Of a stretch of DNA of 39,319 nt, positions 1 to 6,963 are shown one piece after another (position 1 is the stretch's first letter; each line of letters begins with the position of its first letter). The notes below the pieces were generated by a model. It worked only from the letters and a program-made list of their open reading frames with translations, ran no database searches and was not told where the DNA came from. The translations under genes and the position numbers were made by a program. This DNA comes from an uncultured Clostridia bacterium (GTDB taxonomy: Bacteria > Bacillota > Clostridia > Oscillospirales > Acutalibacteraceae): NCBI GenBank assembly GCA_946186245.1, contig CAMHMN010000021.1:1-39319 (forward strand), written 5' to 3'.

Positions 1-1529
1 CCTACTGGACGGATCAGGACGGCAACAAATTCCTGAATGCCAATACGGAAAATCCTATTGATTCCATTTACGACGAGACCAGTCCTCTCGGCGATCATGT
101 CTGGGGCGAATGGCTGGTGACACGGGAGCCGACCTGCGGCGAATCCGGTGAAAAGAAGCACACCTGCTCGGAGTGCAATACTTTTGAGACAGAACCGATT
201 GATCCCGATCCGACCAAGCATTCCCTGACGCATCACGAAGCGGTCGCCGCGACCTGTACCGCCACCGGTACGAAGGAAAACTGGGAATGCTCGCTCTGTC
301 ACAAGCGATTCAGTGACAACGCGGGCACCGTAGAACTGACAGACCTGACAGCCGTTGCCCTGGGTCACGAATGGGGCAGCGAAGCATGGAATTGGGCAGC
401 CGATTACAGCAGCGCTTCCGTCACTCTGACCTGCGGCAGATGCCATGCGGAAAAGACCTTGACCGACAACGCGCCGCATATCGGGACAGTCGTGTCGCAG
501 CCCACCTGTACCGAAAATAAGGTGGTGCGGTATGTTGCCAATGTGCAGGACGATGAAGACGACAGCGTTTTCTACTCCGCCACTTCCGTCGACGTCGAAG
601 TGGCAAACACCGCTCTCGGTCACACATGGGGAAATTGGGTGACTGATAAGGAACCCACCTGTGAGAAGCCCGGAGAGAAGCATGAGGAATGCGCCGTTTG
701 CCACGAAAAACGCAGCGAGCATACCGAAGTCGAAGCCCTCGGTCACAACTGGGGCGAGTGGGAAGTAACGACCCCCGCGACGTGTGAAGAAGCAGGCGAG
801 GAAACGCGCACCTGCACCCGTGACGCAAGCCACAAAGAAACCCGCGAAATAGCCGCCCTCGGTCACAACTGGGGCGAATGGACGGTGACAAAAGAAGCCA
901 CCGAGACCGAAGCGGGCGAGGAAGAGCGTGTTTGCCAGAACGACCCAACCCATAAGGAAACCCGCGTAATTCCCGTCATCCTCGTAATCAAGGTAACCGA
1001 AGGCGGCGGCACGCACGAGATAAAGAAGGACGGCGATCTGAACTTCAGATTCTTAATTGACAATCATGACAGTGAGACATTTGATGCGTTTAATGCCGCT
1101 CTTGAAGACGACTCCATTAAAGACGTTGTAACCGTCAGTGGAAAGAACTATTCGAAGACGCTTACCAACACCGAGTATAAAGCCGAATCCGGTTCGCTCA
1201 AACTGACGCTCACAAAGGCCTATCTTGACACCCTCAAGCCGGGCGATTACACCGTTACCGTGAAGTTCAAATTCAGCGGTTCCGTGTACGAAAGTTCATC
1301 GACTTTCAAAATAGCCTCCTCCGGCGGCAGCAATCCCGGCACCGGCGAAGACATCATGATCATCGGTTCAATGTTGATACTGTTCATCCTGTCGCTGTCC
1401 GTCCTGACGTATATGGCGTTTACCGACAAGCTCTTCCGTGCGAAGCTGCTGGCTGTTCCCGCGGGCATCACATCCTTCTTCTCCCGCAGCGACGCGAATA
1501 ACAACGGCTCTGACGATCATGAATCATAA
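1..1529 (+). CDS. Cell-surface repeat protein, 5'-truncated by window edge
   Basis: The reading frame is open from base 3, so the gene starts upstream of the window and only its C-terminal ~509 residues are visible. It carries four to five degenerate ~40-residue repeats built around L-G-H-x-W-G-x-W, followed by T-C-x(3)-G-x(3)-R/H-x-C and a C-x-x-C pair or a degenerate form. They start near bases 87, 357, 614, 739 and 859. A beta-rich domain follows (about bases 990-1310), then a Gly/Ser linker containing N-P-G-T-G-E and one hydrophobic helix (about 1354-1420). NPGTGE resembles NPxTG-type sortase signals seen in Clostridia, but about 40 polar or charged residues follow the helix, longer than a normal sorting tail, so simple membrane anchoring is equally possible. 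The Cys-rich repeats are common in clostridial surface proteins and their ligand is unknown. A strong terminator follows. Confidence 0.85.
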   Translation, partial: YWTDQDGNKFLNANTENPIDSIYDETSPLGDHVWGEWLVTREPTCGESGEKKHTCSECNTFETEPIDPDPTKHSLTHHEAVAATCTATGTKENWECSLCHKRFSDNAGTVELTDLTAVALGHEWGSEAWNWAADYSSASVTLTCGRCHAEKTLTDNAPHIGTVVSQPTCTENKVVRYVANVQDDEDDSVFYSATSVDVEVANTALGHTWGNWVTDKEPTCEKPGEKHEECAVCHEKRSEHTEVEALGHNWGEWEVTTPATCEEAGEETRTCTRDASHKETREIAALGHNWGEWTVTKEATETEAGEEERVCQNDPTHKETRVIPVILVIKVTEGGGTHEIKKDGDLNFRFLIDNHDSETFDAFNAALEDDSIKDVVTVSGKNYSKTLTNTEYKAESGSLKLTLTKAYLDTLKPGDYTVTVKFKFSGSVYESSSTFKIASSGGSNPGTGEDIMIIGSMLILFILSLSVLTYMAFTDKLFRAKLLAVPAGITSFFSRSDANNNGSDDHES

Positions 1530-1621
1530 TCAACCGGGTTTGAGAACGATTTCGATTTTAAGATTTTCATCAAGGCGCAAGACGAAAACCACACAAAGAA
1601 AAAGTTGATATGAAAAATTCA

Positions 1622-1658
1622 GGGTCTGTCGTGCCCAAAGTGTGACAGACCCGTTTTT
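1622..1658 (+). terminator. Rho-independent terminator after the surface protein
   Basis: A 9-bp perfect stem (GGGTCTGTC at 1622-1630, GACAGACCC at 1644-1652) with a 13-nt loop is followed by GTTTTTC. It lies about 90 bp after the stop of the surface protein gene. Confidence 0.9.
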
Positions 1659-1715
1659 CGGTTATAGGTGTAAAAAATGGCTCGTTTTAGATAATAGAAT
1701 AATACGATCCTCTGT

Positions 1716-1744
1716 TTGACAACAGTTCGAATCTATGATAAAAT
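1716..1744 (+). promoter_or_regulatory. Sigma-A type promoter for the 226-aa membrane protein
   Basis: TTGACA (1716-1721) and TAAAAT (1739-1744) are separated by 17 bp, upstream of the gene starting at 1821. Confidence 0.7.
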
Positions 1745-1763
1745 GAATACAGGTCGAAAGTAT

Positions 1764-1785
1764 CCATGATCACCCCATGATCACC
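1764..1785 (+). repeat. Perfect 11-bp tandem repeat in the leader (possible operator)
   Basis: CCATGATCACC occurs twice head to tail (1764-1774 and 1775-1785), between the predicted transcription start and the ribosome binding site of the gene at 1821. Each copy contains TGATCA, a 6-bp palindrome. It could be a repressor or activator site; nothing in the window identifies a binding protein. Confidence 0.5.
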
Positions 1786-1820
1786 CTGAAACTATAGCAA
1801 AAGAATTGGAGGAAAATAAA

Positions 1821-2501
1821 ATGAGAGAATTCTTGTTGACGATCTGTCCTGTAGCAATCTGGTGCATAGTGGCGTTGGAAACGCTGATTGCTATATTTTT
1901 GTTCCGATCGGCAAAACAAAGCAAACTGACCATCGGTTTTTGTTCAGGGATTCTGACCCTTGGTCTGATTCTGGATGCTGCTATCATCGGCATTGGTGCG
2001 ATCCTGCCGATGAATGTTTTATCTTCTGTCAGCCCTGTACGTTTTATCGCGCATGGTCTGCTGATTCCGCTGATTTTCCCCATTTGCGCCTATGCGCTGA
2101 AACTTAAGAAACCAGTCCTTATAGCCGTGTGGATTTTTACCGGTCTTCTTATGATCGGTGGAGTGGCGCAGGCGTTGGCAACCGCACTGGAACCGCGTGA
2201 GATGGCCGGTGTAATTCGCTTTGCCGCAGGGTCAGCCACCCCGGGTTGGGCGACTGCCATCAGCAGCATATTATCCTTTGGCACTGTGATTCCGATGATG
2301 ATTTGCGGAATCATCGTGTGGATCAGACAGAAGAACCCTCATCTGTTCCTATCAGCATTTCTGATGTTCGTATTTTCGGCATTGGGACCGGCCACCGGAA
2401 ACAGCGATCTGATATTCTTTATCAGTATGTTTGGCGAGCTTCTGATGGTGCTGTTTCTCTATTTTTGCGGTCGCAGATTGTCTGCTCAGAGTAAAGATTA
2501 G
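1821..2501 (+). CDS. Multi-pass integral membrane protein, function unknown
   Basis: This 226-residue protein is almost entirely hydrophobic, with about seven predicted membrane helices separated by short polar loops (for example R-S-A-K-Q-S-K after helix 1 and R-Q-K-N-P-H before the last pair). I recognise no family motif. The ATG at 1821 is chosen because GGAGG (1808-1812) lies 8 nt upstream; the in-frame TTG at 1806 would overlap that site. It has its own promoter (TTGACA-17-TAAAAT), a tandem repeat in the leader and a terminator directly after the stop, so it is a monocistronic, probably regulated gene. Seven helices and no enzymatic motif would suit a sensor or small transporter, but this is a guess. 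Confidence 0.8.
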   Translation: MREFLLTICPVAIWCIVALETLIAIFLFRSAKQSKLTIGFCSGILTLGLILDAAIIGIGAILPMNVLSSVSPVRFIAHGLLIPLIFPICAYALKLKKPVLIAVWIFTGLLMIGGVAQALATALEPREMAGVIRFAAGSATPGWATAISSILSFGTVIPMMICGIIVWIRQKNPHLFLSAFLMFVFSALGPATGNSDLIFFISMFGELLMVLFLYFCGRRLSAQSKD

Positions 2502-2534
2502 TTTTCATTCGCTTCCTATTACGCGCATAACAAA

Positions 2535-2586
2535 ACCAGCCGTCCGTGAGAGCATTTTCTTCTTCCCACAGACGGCTGGTTCTTTC
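2535..2586 (+). terminator. Terminator after the 226-aa membrane protein
   Basis: A 10-bp perfect stem (ACCAGCCGTC 2535-2544, GACGGCTGGT 2571-2580) is followed by TCTTTCTC. The loop is long (26 nt) and may fold further. Confidence 0.75.
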
Positions 2587-2690
2587 TCATTGTGTGACAA
2601 GATAATTACGTGAATGGTTAGTTTATTTCTTGCAGTGGAAAAGGAGAAAAACATGACAAATCTATTATTTTTCCTTGCCGCACCATAACC

Positions 2691-2720
2691 CACCGGCATC
2701 TTTTTTGTACTCCCCTTCCA
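2691..2720. repeat. Left arm of an imperfect direct repeat flanking the TA locus
   Basis: These 30 bases match 3494-3521 (28 bases) with two substitutions and one 2-nt indel. Both arms share CAC-GGCA, TTTTTTGTACT and CCCTTCCA. On the minus strand similarity continues weakly into GTTATG. The arms bracket the antitoxin and broken toxin, so they may be copies of an intergenic repeat or the footprint of an insertion or deletion. Confidence 0.6.
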
Positions 2721-2765
2721 GACTGTCCAACATTGTGGAAAGATGATGGACGACAGTTTTTTGTA

Positions 2766-2787
2766 TTTGCAATAGTAAAATTGCAAA
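2766..2787. promoter_or_regulatory. Inverted repeat, candidate RelB/DinJ-type operator
   Basis: TTTGCAAT and ATTGCAAA form a perfect 8-bp inverted repeat with a 6-bp spacer, 8 bp upstream of the antitoxin promoter -35. A further ATTGCAA overlaps the -35 itself. Ribbon-helix-helix antitoxins typically autorepress through short inverted repeats at this place; assignment as the operator is inference. Confidence 0.5.
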
Positions 2788-2794
2788 CAAATGA

Positions 2795-2823
2795 TTGCAA
2801 TTGAAATCTTGAAGTGGTATAAT
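2795..2823 (+). promoter_or_regulatory. Promoter of the antitoxin gene
   Basis: TTGCAA (2795-2800), a 17-bp spacer and a perfect TATAAT (2818-2823) with an extended -10 TG (2815-2816). It starts transcription about 20 bp before the AGGAGG ribosome site of the antitoxin. Confidence 0.8.
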
Positions 2824-2852
2824 CATATTGAATCAAGGAAGGAGGTATGTAT

Positions 2853-3146
2853 ATGTCAAACACCTTAGTTCAATTTCGTGCGGAAGAAGCATTTCGATTA
2901 AAAGCAGCGAGTATTTGTGAGAAGTTAGGTATTGACCTGCCAACCTATCTTCGTATGTGTATGTCGAGATTAATTCAGGAAAACGGCATTCCGTTCAGCA
3001 TGAAGCTTGATGAAGGAGTAGAAAACAAAGGAATCAAAGCAATGAAAGCGGCAAGCCGCATTGCTGATGAAAACGGTATTCCGGATACGACATTGGATGA
3101 AATCAACGCGGAAATCGAGGCAGCCAGAAAGCAGGAAGATAAATAA
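2853..3146 (+). CDS. RelB/DinJ family antitoxin
   Basis: This 97-residue protein begins with a ribbon-helix-helix module: a short strand (T-L-V-Q-F-R-A), a helix containing L-K-A-A-S-I-C-E-K-L-G-I, then D-L-P-T-Y-L-R-M-C-M. The segment G-I-P-F-S-M-K is typical of RelB/DinJ antitoxins. The charged C-terminal tail (about residues 55-97) would be the toxin-binding part. The ATG at 2853 sits 7 nt after AGGAGG; the ATG at 2847 lies directly against that site and is less likely. The gene is intact and has a strong promoter, but the toxin that should follow is truncated (see 3142-3561), so it may persist as an orphan antitoxin or a regulator. Confidence 0.85.
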   Translation: MSNTLVQFRAEEAFRLKAASICEKLGIDLPTYLRMCMSRLIQENGIPFSMKLDEGVENKGIKAMKAASRIADENGIPDTTLDEINAEIEAARKQEDK

Positions 3147-3561
3147 AACACTATGCATTGACGAATATCGCACCGTTTTGCTCAGACCCAAATTCCACTT
3201 TACGAATGATATTGTGGAGGATGTAATTTTGGAGCTGGAACGGCTTGGTATTTATATTGACGCTGAAAGCATTGAAAAGGATGAGTTTCCCGATCCGAAG
3301 GATATAGTCATTTATGAAGCAGTAATGGAAGAACGCATATCGGGAGGGGCATGCCTTGTAACCGGAAGCATCAAATATTTTCCCACAGAGCCCTTTATTG
3401 TCACTCCGCGTGAGATGATTACGATTATTTCTTCCGAAACACAGGATAGTAATCGAGCAATCATTTGTCCTTTTCGTTTTCAGCTTCATAACTCACAGGC
3501 ATTTTTTGTACTACCCTTCCAAGGCCAAAATCCTGTCGTCGAACGTCGATGGGATTTATGA
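3142..3561 (+). pseudogene. PIN-domain toxin remnant, truncated at both ends
   Basis: Bases 3142-3429 encode the C-terminal two thirds of a COG1569-type PIN toxin: C-I-D-E-Y-R-T-V-L-L-R-P-K-F, then E-F-P-D-P-K-D, a L-V-T-G-S-I-K-Y-F-P motif and T-P-R-E-M-I-T-I-I. The N-terminal roughly 35-40 residues, which carry the first catalytic Asp (D-T-N motif), are missing. Homology begins exactly at the antitoxin stop, and no start codon lies in frame except inside the antitoxin gene. After T-P-R-E-M the frame continues into about 44 unrelated residues that overlap the right direct-repeat arm, so the natural 3' end also seems lost. From family knowledge, loss of the first acidic residue abolishes PIN nuclease activity. 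A sequencing or assembly error at 3140 cannot be excluded. Confidence 0.75.
3494..3521. repeat. Right arm of the imperfect direct repeat flanking the TA locus
   Basis: This is the partner of 2691-2720. It overlaps the abnormal 3' extension of the PIN remnant. Confidence 0.6.
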
Positions 3562-3596
3562 CTTGTATTATTTTTTTTTAGTTTTCATATATTCCT

Positions 3597-3612
3597 GCTG
3601 ACGCCTGCGTCA
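3597..3612. repeat. Short inverted repeat
   Basis: CTGACG and CGTCAG are separated by CCTG. No T-run follows, so it is not a typical terminator. The surrounding 3562-3802 interval holds no gene I can support. Confidence 0.35.
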
Positions 3613-3802
3613 GTGAGAAGACATTAAGACTGAAAAATGAATCATTTTTTTGTTAATCGCACAGCAATCTCATAAAACAGGGCTGATTTTATGAAGGAAA
3701 CTATTTTGATAGTAAAATTAATTGATTTTGGTGCAAGGATCGTAAAAATCACCGCACTTTTTGGAAAACCAGGTACGAAGCCGGAAGGGAGCTGCTGAGA
3801 AA

Positions 3803-4699
3803 ATGGAATACACAGAAATACTGAGAATACTGTCAGGCCCGCTGATCGGTGCGGTGATAGGATACTTTACCAACATGATAGCGGTGAAGATGCTGTTTTA
3901 TCCCAAAAAGGAGATCCGTATCTTTGGTCGCAGACTTCCACTGACCCCCGGCGTGATTCCAAAGGGACGTCCCCGCCTGGCCAGCGCCGTAGGAGAGGTG
4001 ATAGAGAAGCATTTGCTGACCAAGGAGGACATCACGGAGCATCTGCTGTCCGAGAAAGCCGAAAAAACGGTTGCGGATGCGGTTGTGGAGAAGCTGTCCG
4101 GAAATGTCAGAGAAGAACTGATTTCCCTGTCCCGTACGGACAGTACCTCTTATGAGCAGAAAAGAATGAAGTTGATCAACGCGTTAAGCGTGCAGATTGT
4201 CGGGGCATTGGAGTCCTCAAATGCTACCGAAACGGTCTTGACGGCAATGGCGGATGCACTAAAGGAAAAATACAGTTATACCCCTCTGGCACTGGTGGTG
4301 AATGAAAAAACAATCAGCAAGATCATGCAGCCCACAAAAGAAATGCTGGACAGAATGATCAGTGAAAACGGCACGCAAGCAATCATTCCTGTACTTGACG
4401 GCAAGCTGGGTGAAGCAGAAGCACATTCGGGGCTGCACCTTCTGGCGCAGTTTGACATCGACGAACAGTCGGTGAGAAGCGCGGTGATCCAGGCCTATCG
4501 GAATTTGGTCGTTCAGAGCGTGGATGTCATATTGAAAAGCGTCGACATATCCTCTCTGGTCGAAGAAAAAATCAACGCTATGCCCATAGACGAACTGGAA
4601 CGGTTGGTGCTGGACGTCATGAAAAATGAGCTGAACGCGATCATCAGTCTCGGGGCGCTGATTGGCTTTGTTCTCGGGCTGGTGAATCTGTTCATATAG
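3803..4699 (+). CDS. DUF445 family membrane protein
   Basis: The 298-residue protein starts with the DUF445 signature: a first helix G-P-L-I-G-A-V-I-G-Y-F-T-N-M-I-A-V-K-M-L-F, then L-T-P-G-V-I-P-K-G and R-L-A-x-A-V-G at about residues 45-65. The middle (about 80-275) is a long amphipathic helical region rich in Glu and Lys. It ends in a hydrophobic helix, L-G-A-L-I-G-F-V-L-G-L-V-N-L-F. This N- and C-terminal anchoring around a helical stalk is the family pattern (B. subtilis YheB and relatives); the biochemical role is unknown. ATG 3803 is chosen over the in-frame TTG at 3761 because a GGAAGGGAG-type site at 3783-3791 precedes it and the family motif begins nearby. A strong terminator follows. 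Confidence 0.85.
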   Translation: MEYTEILRILSGPLIGAVIGYFTNMIAVKMLFYPKKEIRIFGRRLPLTPGVIPKGRPRLASAVGEVIEKHLLTKEDITEHLLSEKAEKTVADAVVEKLSGNVREELISLSRTDSTSYEQKRMKLINALSVQIVGALESSNATETVLTAMADALKEKYSYTPLALVVNEKTISKIMQPTKEMLDRMISENGTQAIIPVLDGKLGEAEAHSGLHLLAQFDIDEQSVRSAVIQAYRNLVVQSVDVILKSVDISSLVEEKINAMPIDELERLVLDVMKNELNAIISLGALIGFVLGLVNLFI

Positions 4700-4730
4700 C
4701 GTGCGGATACGAAACAACGGTAAAAAAATG

Positions 4731-4776
4731 ATCCCCTGACGGTCAGGTATCATTCCGAACCGTCAGGGGATTTTTT
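4731..4776 (+). terminator. Terminator after the DUF445 gene
   Basis: A 13-bp perfect stem (ATCCCCTGACGGT 4731-4743, ACCGTCAGGGGAT 4759-4771) is followed by TTTTT. It lies 31 bp after the DUF445 stop. The minus-strand gene at 4889 points toward it, but the minus-strand flank (CATTTTTTTACC) also has a T-run, so it may work in both directions. Confidence 0.9.
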
Positions 4777-4888
4777 GATAATTGTCAAGCCGTCAAAAGC
4801 AGCTTGGTTGATTTCATGAATACACGACCGCCGTTGAGAGAATGAGGCGGTGAGCATTCAAAATGATAATCTGGAAAAACCTGAAAAA

Positions 4889-5461
4889 TCAGTCGACAAT
4901 GACCTCGCCCTCGACGTGACCCGCGCAGCCTGCCGCGTTGGACTCGTCGGTGTCGATGTGCATGGCAGCGGCGTAGCTGGGGCTGACTCTGACCACGACG
5001 TCGCCGAAGGTAGTGGTTCTGTCGGCGGTTTCGATTTTAACCGAAACGACCTGGCTGTCCTTCACGCCGAACTTCTCAGCATCCTCAGGGGTGAAGTGAA
5101 TGTGTCTCTTAGCAGCGATCACGCCGTTTTCGAGAGTGACCTCACCTGCGGGTCCTTTGATGACGCAGCCGGGTGTGCCTTCGAGATCGCCGGATTCTCT
5201 GACGGGAGCAGCGATGCCGATCTTGCGTGCATCAGTGAGAGAAAGCTCGACCTGTGAAGCCTTGCGTGTCGGGCCGAGAATGGACACATTGGGCATAACG
5301 CCCTTAGGTCCGACGATGTCAACACGTTCGTTGCTGGCGAACTGACCGGGCTGGGAAAGATCCTTTTTCTTGGTGAGCTGATAGCCCTCGCCGAAGAGAA
5401 CCGCGAGATGCTCGTCTGTCACATGGACGTGGCGTGCCGAAGTTTCAACTAATACCTTCAT
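4889..5461 (-). CDS. pduL: Phosphate propanoyltransferase, PduL type
   Basis: This 190-residue PduL-type phosphotransacylase (EC 2.3.1.222 or 2.3.1.8 activity) interconverts acyl-CoA plus phosphate with acyl-phosphate plus CoA. The zinc-binding pattern of both beta-barrel halves is present: S-A-R-H-V-H-V at residues 8-14 and K-R-H-I-H-F in the second half, plus the C-terminal M-H-I-D-T-D-E segment. An intervening V-E-L-S supplies the usual Glu. The start at 5461 has CAGGAG 9 nt upstream and places S-A-R-H-V-H next to the N-terminus, so there is no N-terminal encapsulation peptide. With no microcompartment genes nearby this is probably a housekeeping enzyme making acetyl- or propionyl-phosphate for acetate or propionate kinase, which is not in the window. 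Confidence 0.92.
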   Translation of the reverse strand: MKVLVETSARHVHVTDEHLAVLFGEGYQLTKKKDLSQPGQFASNERVDIVGPKGVMPNVSILGPTRKASQVELSLTDARKIGIAAPVRESGDLEGTPGCVIKGPAGEVTLENGVIAAKRHIHFTPEDAEKFGVKDSQVVSVKIETADRTTTFGDVVVRVSPSYAAAMHIDTDESNAAGCAGHVEGEVIVD

Positions 5462-5546
5462 CTGAAAAATCTCCTGTTTTAAAAAATTTGCATAGCCTGT
5501 CCGTCGAAAATGGAAGAGCAATGCATGGGTACAAATGTACACTCTT

Positions 5547-5575
5547 ATTTTAAACCTAAATGCTTCCAAATTCAA
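5547..5575 (-). promoter_or_regulatory. Promoter of pduL
   Basis: On the minus strand TTGAAT (5575-5570), a 17-bp spacer and TAAAAT (5552-5547). The leader of about 80 nt contains a GTAC-AAAT-GTAC palindrome (5530-5541) near the predicted start of transcription. Confidence 0.65.
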
Positions 5576-5605
5576 CCTGTTTTTACATATTTTTATTATT
5601 TCTTG

Positions 5606-5634
5606 TTGAATTTAATAAAAAAATATGATACAAT
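5606..5634 (+). promoter_or_regulatory. Promoter of the GT4 glycosyltransferase
   Basis: TTGAAT (5606-5611), a 17-bp spacer, TACAAT (5629-5634). Transcription would start near 5641, which rules out the in-frame TTG at 5638 as a start. It is divergent from the pduL promoter 31 bp away. Confidence 0.7.
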
Positions 5635-5676
5635 GAATTGAAAAATTATCCTGTGAGAGGGGTTAATGATAATAGA

Positions 5677-6888
5677 ATGAAAAAGCTGACAGTCGGATTG
5701 TTTAACGATTCATTCCCGCCGAACATTGACGGCGTTGCCAATACCGTGGTGAATTACGCACGGATTATTCAGGAGAAGTACGGCAGGAGCGTGGTTGTCG
5801 CTCCGAAATACAAGCATGTGGTGGACGATTATGACTTCAAGGTCATACGCTACCAGTCGCTTCCGACCGACAAGACGAGAATCCGCTATCGCACGGGTAA
5901 TCCTTTCTCCATCAACGCGTTGCGGAAGGTGTCAAAGGAAAATCTCGATCTCATACACTGTCACAGCCCCTTTACAGCCGCCATGCTGGCGAAAAACGCC
6001 AATCCCCGTCACAGGCTGCCTGTCGTTATGACGTATCACACCAAGTTTGACGATGATATCGCCTTCACGGTCAAGAATAAATCGCTCCGGAAGATGGCCG
6101 GCGCGATTGTGGTGAACAGCTTCAACTATGCAGACGAAGTCTGGACGGTGAGCCATGGCTGCGCCAAATCCCTTCGCGCATTGGGCTATCAGGGCGATTA
6201 CCGCGTGATGGTCAACGGAGCCGACATCACACTGGAACCGGCTTCGGACGAGATCATGCGCAAGGTGCAGGCGGATACCGGCTATCATTCGGGCGAGCTG
6301 GTCTTTATGTACTGCGGCAGAATGCAGTGGTACAAGGGCATCAAGATTATACTCGATTCGCTGGTCAAGGTGAAGGCAGCGGGAGTGCGTTTCCGGATGA
6401 TATTTGTCGGTGGCGGCTACGAGCTGGAGGATATCAAGACCTACGCCCGCAAGGTCGGTCTGATGAACCAGACCCTCTTTACCGGACCGATTTATGACCG
6501 TGCGCTGCTCAAGGGATATTTCACCCGCGCGGATCTTTTCCTGTTTCCCTCTACCTATGACACCGCGGGTCTGGTGGTCATGGAAGCGGCAGCCTGCCGC
6601 ACACCCAGTGTGCTGATCAAGGACAGCTGTGCTTCGGAGATCGTCACCGACGGACGCAACGGCTATATCAGCGAAGAGAACGCCGATTCCTTCGCGGCGA
6701 CCATACAGAGCGCGATCCACGACAGAAGCTCTCTGGCGCAGACAGGCGAGATTGCCGCAAAGGAAGTCTACCTGTCGTGGGAGGATTCAGTTGCCATCGC
6801 CTACAAGCGCTATGAGGAAATTTACGACGAATGGGCTTCCTTCGGACCAATACGCCGCAACAGCCTGAAGAAAAAAGACGACGAATGA
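5677..6888 (+). CDS. GT4 family glycosyltransferase (GT-B fold)
   Basis: The 403-residue protein has both Rossmann halves of a retaining GT-B enzyme. The N-terminal acceptor half contains D-S-F-P-P-N-I-D-G-V-A-N-T-V at residues 11-24 and H-C-H-S-P-F at 94-99. The nucleotide-sugar half has Y-C-G-R at 212-215, V-G-G-G-Y at 244-248 and P-S-T-Y-D-T-A-G-L-V-V-M-E-A at 291-304. In the usual E-x7-E motif the first Glu is Asp295 here, while Glu303 is kept. Such enzymes typically glycosylate lipids or envelope polysaccharides at the cytoplasmic membrane face; donor and acceptor cannot be read from sequence. ATG 5677 is chosen because the family motif begins within ten residues. The best Shine-Dalgarno site, GAGAGGGG at 5655-5662, is better placed for a 4-codon ORF (5666-5680) whose stop overlaps this start. 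Confidence 0.9.
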   Translation: MKKLTVGLFNDSFPPNIDGVANTVVNYARIIQEKYGRSVVVAPKYKHVVDDYDFKVIRYQSLPTDKTRIRYRTGNPFSINALRKVSKENLDLIHCHSPFTAAMLAKNANPRHRLPVVMTYHTKFDDDIAFTVKNKSLRKMAGAIVVNSFNYADEVWTVSHGCAKSLRALGYQGDYRVMVNGADITLEPASDEIMRKVQADTGYHSGELVFMYCGRMQWYKGIKIILDSLVKVKAAGVRFRMIFVGGGYELEDIKTYARKVGLMNQTLFTGPIYDRALLKGYFTRADLFLFPSTYDTAGLVVMEAAACRTPSVLIKDSCASEIVTDGRNGYISEENADSFAATIQSAIHDRSSLAQTGEIAAKEVYLSWEDSVAIAYKRYEEIYDEWASFGPIRRNSLKKKDDE

Positions 6889-6911
6889 GACGGACGCAAA
6901 GGAATAACATC

Positions 6912-6960
6912 AACGGCTGCACCTTTTGGGAAAGAAATCCCGAAACGGTGCAGCCGTTTT
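6912..6960. terminator. Shared terminator between convergent genes
   Basis: A perfect 12-bp stem (AACGGCTGCACC 6912-6923, GGTGCAGCCGTT 6947-6958) is followed by TT and GCG. The stop codons of the flanking convergent genes are 24 bp and 6 bp away, so it probably serves both. Confidence 0.85.
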
Positions 6961-6963
6961 GCG

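Larger units (their letters stand above)
2587..2852. other. Intergenic region before the antitoxin: direct repeat, inverted repeat and promoter
   Basis: Together with the terminator just before it, this makes a 351-bp gap without a protein-coding gene. It holds one arm of an imperfect direct repeat (2691-2720), an inverted repeat TTTGCAAT/ATTGCAAA (2766-2773/2780-2787) and a good promoter (2795-2823). It is visibly more AT-rich than the flanking genes. No RNA gene was recognised. Confidence 0.6.

Noticed and set aside
2505-2863. Two small minus-strand open frames in the intergenic region
   Set aside because: They cross the terminator and the antitoxin promoter, have no recognisable domain, and are better explained by an intergenic repeat element.
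3061-3141. Start of the PIN toxin inside the antitoxin gene
   Set aside because: Upstream of 3142 the frame encodes no PIN-like sequence and is an out-of-frame reading of the antitoxin tail.
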